From contig NZ_BMMV01000032.1 in assembly GCF_014646115.1 (NCBI RefSeq), positions 1 to 64,000 of the forward strand: a DNA stretch of 64,000 bases, in the 5' to 3' direction. Shown one piece after another: positions 33,146-43,121 of the stretch; the first letter of the stretch is position 1; every line of letters starts with the position of its first letter. The translations under genes and the position numbers were made by a program. The DNA is from Streptomyces camponoticapitis (GTDB lineage: Bacteria; Actinomycetota; Actinomycetes; Streptomycetales; Streptomycetaceae). Below the pieces are notes generated by a model. That model was not told where the DNA came from. It saw nothing but the letters and a program-made list of their open reading frames with translations, and did not search any database.

Positions 33146-33349
33146 GCCGTCTCCTCCGGTGCCGTTCGGTGTCGGCCCCGCGTCGCACTGTTCCGTACGA
33201 CCGGTGGCGCCGTGCGCGTACCGGAACCGTAAGCGACGATCCCGCGCTCTCCGGCACCAGGCGGGCCGGCTCACGTCTGGCTCGTCCGACGGCCGGTCAA
33301 TAGCCTTGCGGGAGTCGAACGTCGCTGTCCCTTCGAGCGAGGGAGCTCC

Positions 33350-34576
33350 ATGGCCACCGCACAGCAGGTACCCGACATCCTGTCGGCCGAGTTCGCCGAG
33401 AATCCGTATCCCGCCTACCGGCTGATGCGTGAGAGCGCGCCGCTGATCTGGCACGAGGCCACGAAGAGCTACCTCATCTCGCGGTACGAGGACGTGGAAC
33501 GGGCCTTCAAGGACAAGGCGTCGGCGTTCACCACCGAGAACTACCACTGGCAGCTCGAACCCGTGCACGGGAAGACGATCCTCCAGCTGAGCGGCCGCGA
33601 ACACGCCGTACGCCGCGCCCTGGTCGCACCCGCGTTCCGGGGCAGCGACCTGGAGGAGAGGTTCCTGCCGGTCATCGAGAGCAACAGCCGCCGGCTCATC
33701 GACACCTTCCGGCACACCGGGGGCGTCGACCTGGTGGACGCCTTCGCCACCCGCTTCCCCGTCAACGTCATCGCCGAGATGCTGGGCCTCGACCAGGCGG
33801 ACCACGCCCGCTTCCACGGCTGGTACACCGCCGTCATAGCCTTCCTCGGCAATCTCTCCGGTGATCCCGAGGTGACCGCGGCGGGCGAACGGACCCGGAT
33901 CGAGTTCGCCGAGTACATGATCCCGATCATCCGCGACCGCCGGGAGAACCCGGGCGACGATCTGCTCTCGACCCTCTGCGCCGCCGAGGTCGACGGGGTG
34001 CGGATGAGCGACGAGGACATCAAGGCGTTCTGCAGTCTGTTGCTCGCGGCCGGCGGCGAGACCACCGACAAGGCCATCGCCTCGATCTTCGCGAATCTGC
34101 TGGCCCACCCGGAACAGCTCGCCGCCGTGAGGGAGGACCGGAGCCTGATGGACCGGGCGTTCGCGGAGACGCTGCGGTTCACCCCGCCGGTGCACATGAT
34201 CATGCGGCAGACGGCCCAGGAGGTCACGCTCAGCGGCGGCACCGTACCCGCGGGGGCCACCGTCACCTGCCTCATAGGCGCCGCCAACAGGGACGGTGAC
34301 CGCTTCGCCGAGCCCGACACCTTCAACCTCTTCCGGGACGACCTGACGACGACCACCGCGTTCTCCGCCGCCGCGGACCATCTGGCCTTCGCGCTCGGAC
34401 GGCACTTCTGCGTGGGCGCGCTGCTGGCCAGGGCGGAGGTACGGGTGGGGGTGGGGCAACTGCTCGACGCGATGCCCGATCTGAGGCCGGCCAAGGGGTT
34501 CGACCCGGTCGAGCAGGGCGTGTTCACGCGCGGTCCGCGGTCGCTGCCGGTGGAGTTCACACCGGTCGGGAGCTGA
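33350..34576 (+). CDS. cytochrome P450
   Basis: A soluble bacterial class I cytochrome P450 of 408 residues. All core elements are present: I-helix AGGETT at 234-239 (oxygen activation), ExxR as E273-T-L-R276 in the K-helix, and the heme-binding loop FALGRHFCVGALL with Cys354 as the thiolate ligand. No ferredoxin or reductase gene is adjacent. Substrate unknown. ATG at 33350 follows GGGAG. It converges with the conservon P450 and both end at a shared 15-bp hairpin. Confidence 0.95.
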   Translation: MATAQQVPDILSAEFAENPYPAYRLMRESAPLIWHEATKSYLISRYEDVERAFKDKASAFTTENYHWQLEPVHGKTILQLSGREHAVRRALVAPAFRGSDLEERFLPVIESNSRRLIDTFRHTGGVDLVDAFATRFPVNVIAEMLGLDQADHARFHGWYTAVIAFLGNLSGDPEVTAAGERTRIEFAEYMIPIIRDRRENPGDDLLSTLCAAEVDGVRMSDEDIKAFCSLLLAAGGETTDKAIASIFANLLAHPEQLAAVREDRSLMDRAFAETLRFTPPVHMIMRQTAQEVTLSGGTVPAGATVTCLIGAANRDGDRFAEPDTFNLFRDDLTTTTAFSAAADHLAFALGRHFCVGALLARAEVRVGVGQLLDAMPDLRPAKGFDPVEQGVFTRGPRSLPVEFTPVGS

Positions 34577-34600
34577 CCGCGCCGCGATTCGACGCTCTGC

Positions 34601-34640
34601 CGGTCGTCGTACGGGCTCCTCCGACCCCGTACGACGACCG
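34601..34640. terminator. bidirectional terminator between the two P450 genes
   Basis: CGGTCGTCGTACGGG (34601-34615) and CCCGTACGACGACCG (34626-34640) form a perfect 15-bp stem with a 10-nt loop, 24 bp after one P450 stop and 17 bp after the convergent one. Confidence 0.85.
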
Positions 34641-34657
34641 AGGACAGCGACAGGGAC

Positions 34658-35956
34658 TCACCGCACCACGGGGGTGAACTCCACCGGCAGCGCCGTCAGA
34701 CCGCGCATCCAGATCGACGGCCGCCACGTCAACTCGTCCGGTTCCACGGCCAGTACGACGTCCGGCAGCCGCTCCAGCAGCGTCTCGACCGCCGTACGGG
34801 CGATCACGTCGGCCAGCAGCGGCGCCGGATACGGGCACCGGTGCTCGCCGTTGCTGAAGGACAGATGCGCCGAGTTCTCCGCGCCGATACGACCCTCCGG
34901 CCAGATCTGCGGATCGGTGTTGGCCGCCGCGAGCCCGAGGACCAGACAGTCGCCCGCCCTGATGTGCCGCCCGCCCAGCTGGGTGTCGCGGACCGCCCAC
35001 CGGCCGATGAAGTTCTGCGTCGGAGTGTCCAGCCACAGCACCTCGTTGAGCGCCTGCCCGACACTCAGCCGCCCGCCCGACACGTTGAGCGCGAACCGGT
35101 CGTCGGTCAGCAGCAGACGCAGCGTGTTGCAGATCCAGTTGGCCGTCGGCTGCTGCGCCGCGGCGATGACGGAGATCAGATCCTGCACGATCTCCTCGTC
35201 CGCCAGCCCGGCCGGGTGCCCCAGCATCCGCGAGGTGACGTCCGAGCCGGGCCGGGCCCGCTTGTCCTTCACCAACTGCTGGATGCGCTCCTGCACCCGC
35301 GTGTACGCGGACACCGGGTCGTCTCCCTCCGCCGCGTCCAGCGACACCCGCAGATCGCGTACGAGCTCCTCGGTGTTGGCGCCACCGGCCGGCATCCCGC
35401 ACATCTGGACGGCGGCCCGCATCGGCAGCGCGTGGGCGTAGGAGGCCATCAACTCGGCTTCCCCGACGCCCGCGAACACGTCGATCAGCTCCTCGGCGAT
35501 CTGATGGCAGTCATGCGCCAGTTCGAACTGGTCGACCGCCTCCAGCGACCGGGTGATGACGCCGGCCCGCCGCCGGTGCTCGGCGCCCTCGGCGAACAGC
35601 ACGGACGGCTGGTGGCCGACGTACGGCAGCAGCGGCCAGTCCGGGGGGATCGCCGCCCACTGGTTCCAGCGGCGGGAGTCCCGCGCGAACAGCTCGTCGT
35701 GGCCGGTGACATAGGTGACCTCGGAGTACCCGAGGACCAGCCAGGCCGGGATCCCGCCGTCCAGCAGGACGGGCGCCACCGGGCCGTGCTCGCGGCGCAG
35801 GCCGCGGTAGAGCTGGGACGGTGTCCGCTGGAACTCAAGACCGCTCAGCGGCACCGATTCGGGGTGCGCGGCGGGGCAGCCGGGCGGCGGCTGCGCCTCG
35901 GGAAGCGCGCCCGGGGCGTCGAGGGTCTCGGGGTAGGGGGCGTGCGGATCGGTCAT
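34658..35956 (-). CDS. cvnE: conservon cytochrome P450 without ExxR motif (CYP157-like)
   Basis: A P450-fold protein of 432 residues ending the conservon operon. The heme loop is intact (FSNGEHRCPYP, Cys374), but the K-helix, which should read ExxR, is E305-V-L-W308 (ALNEVLWLD), so the Arg is replaced by Trp. The I-helix is also atypical: AAAQQPT instead of (A/G)Gx(D/E)T. Loss of ExxR is a documented peculiarity of the CYP157 family in Streptomyces conservons. The start overlaps the cvnD stop (ATGA at 35953-35956), so expression is coupled to the GTPase. Whether it is a monooxygenase or a heme-based sensor in the membrane complex is open. Confidence 0.92.
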   Translation of the reverse strand: MTDPHAPYPETLDAPGALPEAQPPPGCPAAHPESVPLSGLEFQRTPSQLYRGLRREHGPVAPVLLDGGIPAWLVLGYSEVTYVTGHDELFARDSRRWNQWAAIPPDWPLLPYVGHQPSVLFAEGAEHRRRAGVITRSLEAVDQFELAHDCHQIAEELIDVFAGVGEAELMASYAHALPMRAAVQMCGMPAGGANTEELVRDLRVSLDAAEGDDPVSAYTRVQERIQQLVKDKRARPGSDVTSRMLGHPAGLADEEIVQDLISVIAAAQQPTANWICNTLRLLLTDDRFALNVSGGRLSVGQALNEVLWLDTPTQNFIGRWAVRDTQLGGRHIRAGDCLVLGLAAANTDPQIWPEGRIGAENSAHLSFSNGEHRCPYPAPLLADVIARTAVETLLERLPDVVLAVEPDELTWRPSIWMRGLTALPVEFTPVVR

Positions 35957-36567
35957 GGTGTCGACTCCCGTGCAATCGCCAGTTCGTAAAGGTGGTCCAC
36001 GAGAGCGATCAGGACGTTCTTGCCGGACGAGCGGACCCGCGCGTCGCAGTTGATCAGCGGCACGTGGTCGGGCAGGGACAGCGCCTGCCGGATCTCGTCG
36101 AGCGAGAACGAGGAGACGTCGTCGTCGAACCGGTTGACCGCGACCACGAACGGCGTCCTGTGATGCTCCAGCCGGTCGATCGCGTACCAGGACTCGCTCA
36201 TCCGCCGGGTGTCGACCAGGACGACCGCGCCCAGCGTGCCGGAGAAGAGGCTGTCCCACAGGAACCAGAACCGCTCCTGTCCGGGCGCGCCGAACAGATA
36301 GAGCACCACCCGGTCGGTGAGGCTGATCCGGCCGAAGTCGAAGGCGACCGTCGTCGTGGCCTTCGTGGTGAGACCGGCGGTCTCGTCGACACCGACACCC
36401 GCCTGCGTCATCACCTCCTCGGTGTTGAGCGGACGGATCTCGCTCACCGACCGGACGAGGGTCGTCTTGCCGACCCCGAAGCCGCCCACGATCACGATCT
36501 TGAGTCCGGTCTCCGCCGCGTCGGCCAGCGGGGTTCGGGCGGGCAGCTCAGAGGTTGCGGAGTCCAT
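35953..36567 (-). CDS. cvnD: conservon Ras-like GTPase
   Basis: A small GTPase of 204 residues in the MglA/Rab-like bacterial group. G1 is GGFGVGKTTLV (about residues 28-38), the switch region follows, G3 is FGAPGQERF in place of DxxG, and NRFD is the G4 base-recognition motif with NCDAR as G5. Conservon GTPases associate with the CvnA sensor at the membrane together with CvnB and CvnC, a layout resembling eukaryotic G-protein signalling. The 5' end overlaps cvnC by 20 bp and the 3' end overlaps the P450 gene. Confidence 0.95.
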   Translation of the reverse strand: MDSATSELPARTPLADAAETGLKIVIVGGFGVGKTTLVRSVSEIRPLNTEEVMTQAGVGVDETAGLTTKATTTVAFDFGRISLTDRVVLYLFGAPGQERFWFLWDSLFSGTLGAVVLVDTRRMSESWYAIDRLEHHRTPFVVAVNRFDDDVSSFSLDEIRQALSLPDHVPLINCDARVRSSGKNVLIALVDHLYELAIARESTP

Positions 36568-36907
36568 GGAGCACCTCCTTCAAGAGGGCCGGGTCGGGCA
36601 GGGCGGAGACGGACCGCCCCGCGCGCGGATGGCGGGCGGTGATCCGGCCCGTCGCCCGGAGGTCGCCGAGCAGGATCCGTACGACGGTCACCGGCAGTCC
36701 CAGCTCCGCCGAGATCTCCACGACCGCCGTGGGGCGACGGCAGAGTTCGAGGATCGCGTGGTGTTCCCACTGCGTTCCCCGGGTCGGCGCGCACTCGCTG
36801 ACGATCAGTGTGACCAGGTCGAATACGTCGTGGTCGGCGCGGCTGCGGCCACCGGTGACGGTGTACAGCCGGTCGGGATCGCCGATGTCCACGGGCCCGC
36901 GGGTCAT
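36548..36907 (-). CDS. cvnC: conservon DUF742 protein
   Basis: A 119-residue protein with the DUF742 signature: YTVTGGRSR at the N-terminus and a winged-helix-like body, ILELCRRPTAVVEISAELGL then VTVVRILLGDLRATGRI. Third gene of the conservon; its start overlaps the cvnB stop (ATGA at 36904-36907). Proposed to be an adaptor or DNA-binding-like component of the complex. Confidence 0.95.
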   Translation of the reverse strand: MTRGPVDIGDPDRLYTVTGGRSRADHDVFDLVTLIVSECAPTRGTQWEHHAILELCRRPTAVVEISAELGLPVTVVRILLGDLRATGRITARHPRAGRSVSALPDPALLKEVLHGLRNL

Positions 36908-37335
36908 GACGGGGCGGCCTCGGAGGCCACCGGGGTCCGGGGCTCGGCGCGCAGATGCTCGCCGATCTGGTCGACGAACTCCGTCATCCGATGGCCGACC
37001 ACGCCCGGATCGGCGCCGTCGGCGGCCACCACCGCGAGATGCGCGCCGTCGCCCGCCTCCACGATGAAGAGCAGGCCGCCGTGGAACTCCGTCATCGAGT
37101 GGCGTACGCCGCCTGTGCCGTTGCCGAACTCGACGGAGGCGCCCTGCGCGAGGGCCTGGATGCCCGAGCAGATCGCGGCCAGTTGGTCGGCCTGGTCGAG
37201 CGTCAGATGGCGGCTCCAGCAGAGCTTGAGACCGTCGCGCGACAGCACCAGGGCGTGCCGGGTGCCGGGAGTGCGCTCCAGCAGGCTCTCCAGGAGCCAG
37301 GTCAGGCTGTTGTCAGTCGTCGGAAGGGGGTGCAT
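36904..37335 (-). CDS. cvnB: conservon roadblock/LC7 protein
   Basis: A 143-residue roadblock/LC7 (MglB-like) domain protein: LTWLLESLLERTPGTRHALV, then LSRDGLKLCWS and QLAAICSGIQALAQGASVEF. Such proteins regulate small GTPases, acting as GAP or scaffold; the partner here is CvnD. A 170-bp gap to cvnA contains no obvious terminator, so the operon may be continuous or have an internal promoter. Confidence 0.95.
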   Translation of the reverse strand: MHPLPTTDNSLTWLLESLLERTPGTRHALVLSRDGLKLCWSRHLTLDQADQLAAICSGIQALAQGASVEFGNGTGGVRHSMTEFHGGLLFIVEAGDGAHLAVVAADGADPGVVGHRMTEFVDQIGEHLRAEPRTPVASEAAPS

Positions 37336-37505
37336 GGGTTGCGTGGGGCGGGATCCGCCGGGGGAAGCGGATCGTCGGCCCGTGCCTCCAATCTCACGTA
37401 CTCGCGTTGCTCACGTTCGCTGACGGGGTGGGCGCCGGCCGTGCCGCTGATCCCCGGTCTGTCTGCGGGGCTGCTTCCGGCGCCGTACGGGGAACGACGA
37501 GCACC

Positions 37506-39296
<1,791 letters not shown>

Positions 39297-39633
39297 TCCG
39301 CGGTCCCTCGGTGTTCGAGTGCGGGGGGGAAACAGACCGGCCGACCGGCGCGCGGCGGCCGTGGTGGGAGGCGCCGGTCACCGACCGGAACGGTGAGGCC
39401 GGGTCGGGTGTGGCGTTGCCGTGTGTGACGTTCACGCTACTCAGACGGTGCGTCGCGGCAGGGGCGCCGGGGGCGAGTGACCACCAATGAGGGAGTCAGC
39501 CGGGAAGTCGCCCACGCGGACGGTGAGGTCGTGGTAGACGCGCGGGGCCGGTGGTGGCGTGGGGCGGCCGTTGAGTCTGGCCGTGGGGTGAACGTCACAA
39601 CAGGGAGCGCCGACCGCCCGATACCGTGGGCGG
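39297..39633. promoter_or_regulatory. divergent region cvnA/acyltransferase with a 12-bp inverted pair
   Basis: TGTGACGTTCAC (39422-39433) and its exact reverse complement GTGAACGTCACA (39588-39599) lie 154 bp apart in this 337-bp gap. Each contains the small palindrome GTGA-N3-TCAC. One lies 126 bp before cvnA and the other 35 bp before the acyltransferase start, so one regulator could serve both genes. No convincing -35/-10 pair was recognised. Confidence 0.45.
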
Positions 39634-40377
39634 GTGCCCAAGAGCCGAAACACGTTCTCCTCGCTGAGCGCCTGGCGCCGCCGCCTTGTCTCGCGCGCCG
39701 TCCAGGGCGGCTGGCGGTGGGTCCAGGAGGCGGGCGCGGTCAGCGCGGAGCATCCGGGAAAGCTGCGCTTCCGCCGGATCGGTACCGGGACCCGGCTCGC
39801 CTTCCCGCAGGGCACCGTCTTCGGTGAGGCGTGGATCGAGCTGGGTGACCACTGCGTCATAGGTGAACGCGTCACCCTGACCGCCGGGATGATGCCCGGC
39901 CTCGACCTGGGCGCGGAGCCGATCCTGCGGTTCGGTGACGGCGTCGTCCTCGGCCGCGGCAGCCATGTCATCGCCGACACGGCCGTGACCATAGGCTCGG
40001 ACACCTACTGCGGGCCGTACGTCTACATCACCTCGACCAACCACAGTTACGACGATCCGCGGGAGCCCGTCGGCAAGCAGTGGCCCCGTACGGAACCGGT
40101 CTCCGTGGGGCCGGGCTGCTGGCTGGGCACCGGCGCGGTGATCCTCCCCGGGGCACGGCTGGGGCGCAACGTGGTGGTCGCGGCGGGGGCGGTCGTACGC
40201 GGTGAGGTGCCCGACCACTGTGTGGTGGCGGGGGCCCCCGCGCGGGTCGTACGGCGCTGGGACGAGGAGCGGGGCTGGCAGCCGCCGTTGCGTACGCCCG
40301 CGCCCGTACCGATCCCGGAGGGTGTCACTCCGGAGCAGCTGGTGGCGCTCTCCGAGCTGGATCCGGACCGGTCCTGA
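39634..40377 (+). CDS. hexapeptide-repeat acyltransferase
   Basis: A 247-residue left-handed beta-helix acyltransferase of the maltose/galactoside O-acetyltransferase-like group. Hexapeptide repeats run from IGERVTLTAGMM to ILPGARLGRNVVVAAGAVVR. YVYITSTNHSYDDP carries the catalytic His of the xat family (NHSY), and the coil-closing ending VVAGAPARVVRRWDEERG is typical. Probably acetylates or otherwise acylates a sugar or cell-surface component; substrate unknown. GTG at 39634. Upstream it shares its control region with cvnA. Confidence 0.88.
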   Translation: MPKSRNTFSSLSAWRRRLVSRAVQGGWRWVQEAGAVSAEHPGKLRFRRIGTGTRLAFPQGTVFGEAWIELGDHCVIGERVTLTAGMMPGLDLGAEPILRFGDGVVLGRGSHVIADTAVTIGSDTYCGPYVYITSTNHSYDDPREPVGKQWPRTEPVSVGPGCWLGTGAVILPGARLGRNVVVAAGAVVRGEVPDHCVVAGAPARVVRRWDEERGWQPPLRTPAPVPIPEGVTPEQLVALSELDPDRS

Positions 40378-40398
40378 CCGGACTGCCGCGGACGGGGG

Positions 40399-41265
40399 TC
40401 AGCCCGCCGCCAGCAGGACCGTGCCGATCAGCGCGAGCCCGGCGCCCGCCGCCTGGACCGCGCGCAGTCTCTCCTTCAGGACACCGCGTGCGGCCAGGGC
40501 CGTGATCACCGGATACAGGGAGGCGAGGACGGCCGCCACGGTCACGGGGCCGTTCTGCGCCGCGATCGAGTACGTCCCGTTGGCGGCCACGTCCGCGAGG
40601 CCGACGAACGCCAGCGCGGGCAGGGCCGTTCGGATCACCCGGCTCCCGCCGCCCTCGGGCAGCGCGGGCGCACCCCGCCGTACCGACACGTACAGCGCGG
40701 CCCCGCCGACAGCGACGTTGGTCACGCGCTGCACGAAGAGCGCCAGGAACAGGCCGGTGATCGTCGTCGACGCCTCGGAGATCAGCGCCATGACCGCGCC
40801 GAAGCCGAACGCGGCGACCAGCGTCAGCGCGATCGCCTGGCGCCGGACGGCCGCTCCGCGCAGTTCGGGCCCGCCGGCCAGCACGATGCCCACGACGGCC
40901 ACGGCGATCCCGGCGACCTGGAGCAGTCCGGGCCGCTCACCGACGACGAGGCCCACGCCCACCGGTACGACCACGCCGATCGAGGCGAGCGGCGACACCA
41001 CGCCCATCGGGCCGAGCGCGAGGGCTTTGTAGAAGGCGAGCATGGCGACGGGCCCGACGACTCCGGCCCCGACCGCGTACCAGAGCAGCGGTCCGGCCTC
41101 GGACCAGGCGCCGGTCGCGAGGACGATCGCACCGAGGACGACGACCGCTATCGCCTGCGAGACCACGACCACGGTCAGGGCGGGTACGCGCCGGGCGAGT
41201 ACCCCACCGCCGAAGTCGGCCAGACCCCAGAGCAGGCATGTGGCCAGCGCGAACAGTGCGGTCAT
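40399..41265 (-). CDS. EamA/DMT-family transporter
   Basis: A membrane protein of 288 residues with ten predicted spans in two EamA repeats (ALFALATCLLWGLADFGGGV starts the first, and SVVVGLAD-like FVGLADVAANGTYSIAAQNG lies in the second). The ending LYPVITALAARGVLKERLRA is typical of drug/metabolite exporters. ATG at 41265 is chosen because the first membrane span starts right after it. It is divergent from an XRE-cupin regulator with a palindromic site between them, so the regulator very likely controls this exporter. Transported compound unknown; amino-acid-like compounds are common for such pairs. Confidence 0.9.
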   Translation of the reverse strand: MTALFALATCLLWGLADFGGGVLARRVPALTVVVVSQAIAVVVLGAIVLATGAWSEAGPLLWYAVGAGVVGPVAMLAFYKALALGPMGVVSPLASIGVVVPVGVGLVVGERPGLLQVAGIAVAVVGIVLAGGPELRGAAVRRQAIALTLVAAFGFGAVMALISEASTTITGLFLALFVQRVTNVAVGGAALYVSVRRGAPALPEGGGSRVIRTALPALAFVGLADVAANGTYSIAAQNGPVTVAAVLASLYPVITALAARGVLKERLRAVQAAGAGLALIGTVLLAAG

Positions 41266-41286
41266 GACGCGAACCTCGCCAGTACA

Positions 41287-41313
41287 GTGTGGTGAACGGT
41301 TGGTACACCACAC
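41287..41313. promoter_or_regulatory. palindromic operator candidate between exporter and XRE-cupin gene
   Basis: GTGTGGTG (41287-41294) and CACCACAC (41306-41313) are perfect 8-bp arms around an 11-nt spacer, centre-to-centre about two helix turns. It lies 22 bp upstream of the exporter gene start and 48 bp upstream of the regulator start, well placed to repress both. Confidence 0.6.
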
Positions 41314-41360
41314 CGTAGTGCAGTCCATTGAACTCTGTCATTGAATATATTGGACGGAAT

Positions 41361-41933
41361 GTGTCGGACCTCGATCAGCTGACCCAGTCGCTCGCCCGCA
41401 ATCTCAAACGGTGGCGCGGCGAGAGAGCCTTCACCCTCGACGCCCTGGCGGCCCGGTCGGGCGTCAGCCGGGGCATGATCATCCAGATCGAGCAGGCCCG
41501 CACCAACCCCAGCGTCGGTACGACGGTGAAACTCGCCGACGCGCTCGGCATCAGCATCACCACACTCCTCGACTACGAGCAGGGCCCGCAGGTCAGGGTC
41601 GTACCCGCCGACCAGACCGTCCGTATGTGGTCCACCGAGGCGGGCAGCGCCACCGTCCTGCTGGTCGGGACCGAGTCCCGGGGCCCGCTCGAACTGTGGT
41701 CCTGGAAGCTGATGCCGGGCGAACACAGCGACTCCGACGCGCACCCGGAGGGCACGACCGAACTCCTGCACGTCACCGCGGGTGAGCTGACCCTCGTGGT
41801 GGACGGCGTGTCACATCCCGTCGCCGAGGGATCGTCCGCGGTTTTCGAGGCGAACGTGCCGCACACCTACCGCAACGACGGCGGGACGACGGTCGAGATG
41901 ACCATGGCCGTCTCCATCCCGCCGGCGCGCTGA
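41361..41933 (+). CDS. XRE-family transcriptional regulator with C-terminal cupin domain
   Basis: A 190-residue regulator. The N-terminal helix-turn-helix is LARNLKRWRGERAFTLDALA then ARSGVSRGMIIQIEQ (about residues 10-47); the C-terminal cupin barrel (about 105-185) shows HPEGTTELLHVTAGELTLVV and VFEANVPHTYRN, which hold the usual metal or ligand site. Such MerR-sized XRE-cupin proteins sense small metabolites and often regulate an adjacent exporter. GTG at 41361 (GGACGGA 5 nt upstream) is preferred over the TTG at 41328. Confidence 0.92.
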   Translation: MSDLDQLTQSLARNLKRWRGERAFTLDALAARSGVSRGMIIQIEQARTNPSVGTTVKLADALGISITTLLDYEQGPQVRVVPADQTVRMWSTEAGSATVLLVGTESRGPLELWSWKLMPGEHSDSDAHPEGTTELLHVTAGELTLVVDGVSHPVAEGSSAVFEANVPHTYRNDGGTTVEMTMAVSIPPAR

Positions 41934-42011
41934 GCGCTTCCGCCGCCCGCCGCCGGTAGCCCGCCCCACCGGCCGTTCCGGGCCGTCGGGCCGCCTGTTA
42001 GCTTGACGCCC

Positions 42012-42575
42012 ATGCGCGCCCCCATCGGAGACTTCGACAACGCCCGACCCGCCCCCGACTGCCTCGACCTGCTCACGGAGCCCGTCGCCGCCGCCGTACG
42101 GGCCTGGCAGGGCGATGTGCCCGCCGACCAACTGCTCTACGTGGACACCGACCCGGAGATCGCGGACACCGCCGCCTTCGTGGAGCACCACGGCGCCGAT
42201 CTGCTCGACAGCTCGGCCAACTGCGTCGTCGTCGCGGGCAAGCGCGGCGGCGAATCCACGCTGGCCGCCTGTCTCGTGCTCTCCAGGACCCGCGTCGACG
42301 TCAACGGAGTCGTACGCAAACAACTGGGCGCGCGCAAGGCCTCGTTCGCCCCGATGGACACCGCGACCGGCGAGACGGGCATGGAGTACGGCGGCATCAC
42401 CCCGATCGGCCTTCCCACCGGCTGGACCGTCCTCGTGGACGCCGCGGTGGTGGACACCGAATGGGTCCTGATCGGCAGCGGCCGCCGCCGGGGCAAGCTG
42501 ATCGTCCCGGGCAAGGCGTTCGCCACCCTGCCGGGGGCCGTGATCATCGACGGTCTCGGCGTCATCGCGAACTGA
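42012..42575 (+). CDS. YbaK/EbsC-like aminoacyl-tRNA deacylase domain protein
   Basis: A 187-residue protein with the YbaK fold: ANCVVVAGKRGGESTLAACL, then RVDVNGVVRKQLGARKASFA, GMEYGGITPIGLP and LIGSGRRRGKLIVPG. Free-standing YbaK-domain proteins hydrolyse mischarged tRNAs in trans; the essential Lys in the GxRKxSFA stretch is present. The N-terminal 50 residues are a longer than usual lead-in. ATG at 42012 is used; TTG at 42003 is possible. A bidirectional terminator follows two bases after the stop. Confidence 0.85.
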   Translation: MRAPIGDFDNARPAPDCLDLLTEPVAAAVRAWQGDVPADQLLYVDTDPEIADTAAFVEHHGADLLDSSANCVVVAGKRGGESTLAACLVLSRTRVDVNGVVRKQLGARKASFAPMDTATGETGMEYGGITPIGLPTGWTVLVDAAVVDTEWVLIGSGRRRGKLIVPGKAFATLPGAVIIDGLGVIAN

Positions 42576-42576
42576 A

Positions 42577-42611
42577 AGTCGCGACTGCCGGGCGGCCCGG
42601 CAGTCGCGACT
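42577..42611. terminator. bidirectional terminator
   Basis: AGTCGCGACTGCCGGG (42577-42592) and its exact complement (42596-42611) form a 16-bp stem with a CGG loop, between two convergent genes. Confidence 0.88.
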
Positions 42612-42635
42612 CCAATCGAAGCTCTTCCGAAACGC

Positions 42636-43043
42636 TCAGCCCAGCAGTGGGATCTCGATCGCCGGGCAGCGGTCCATCACCATGTCGAGTCCGGCCGCCT
42701 GTGTACGCTCGTACGCCTGGTCGTCGATCACTCCGAGCTGGAACCAGACCGCCTTCGCGCCGATCGCGACCGCCTCGTCCGCGACAACGCCCGCCAGCTC
42801 GCTGTTGACGAAAACGTCCACCACGTCCACCGGGAACGGGATCTCCGCCAGCGACGCGTACCCCTTCTCCCCGTGGACCGTGTCCGCCTTGGGGTGGACG
42901 GGGACGACCCGCTTGCCGAAGCGCTGGAGCACCGACGCCACGCCGTACGCCGCCCGGGACCGGTTGTTGGAGAGGCCCACCACCGCCCAGGTGTCACCCG
43001 TGGAGGTCAGGATCCTGCGGATCGTCTCATCGTCTGCATACAT
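42636..43043 (-). CDS. CoA-binding domain protein (YccU-like)
   Basis: A small Rossmann-type protein of 135 residues matching the CoA-binding family: TWAVVGLSNNRSRAAYGVAS at the N-terminus, GKRVVPVHPKADTVHGEKGY, VDVVDVFVNSELA and AKAVWFQLGVID with DMVMDRCPAIEI at the end. Members share the fold of succinyl-CoA synthetase alpha N-domain but have no proven reaction. ATG at 43043 is used. Confidence 0.9.
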   Translation of the reverse strand: MYADDETIRRILTSTGDTWAVVGLSNNRSRAAYGVASVLQRFGKRVVPVHPKADTVHGEKGYASLAEIPFPVDVVDVFVNSELAGVVADEAVAIGAKAVWFQLGVIDDQAYERTQAAGLDMVMDRCPAIEIPLLG

Positions 43044-43121
43044 GCAACTGACAACCGGGAGTACGGCCCCGCAATTCCCCCGCCGTACCCGGACCGGGGC
43101 CGGAGAGCCTAGGGTGGCGCG

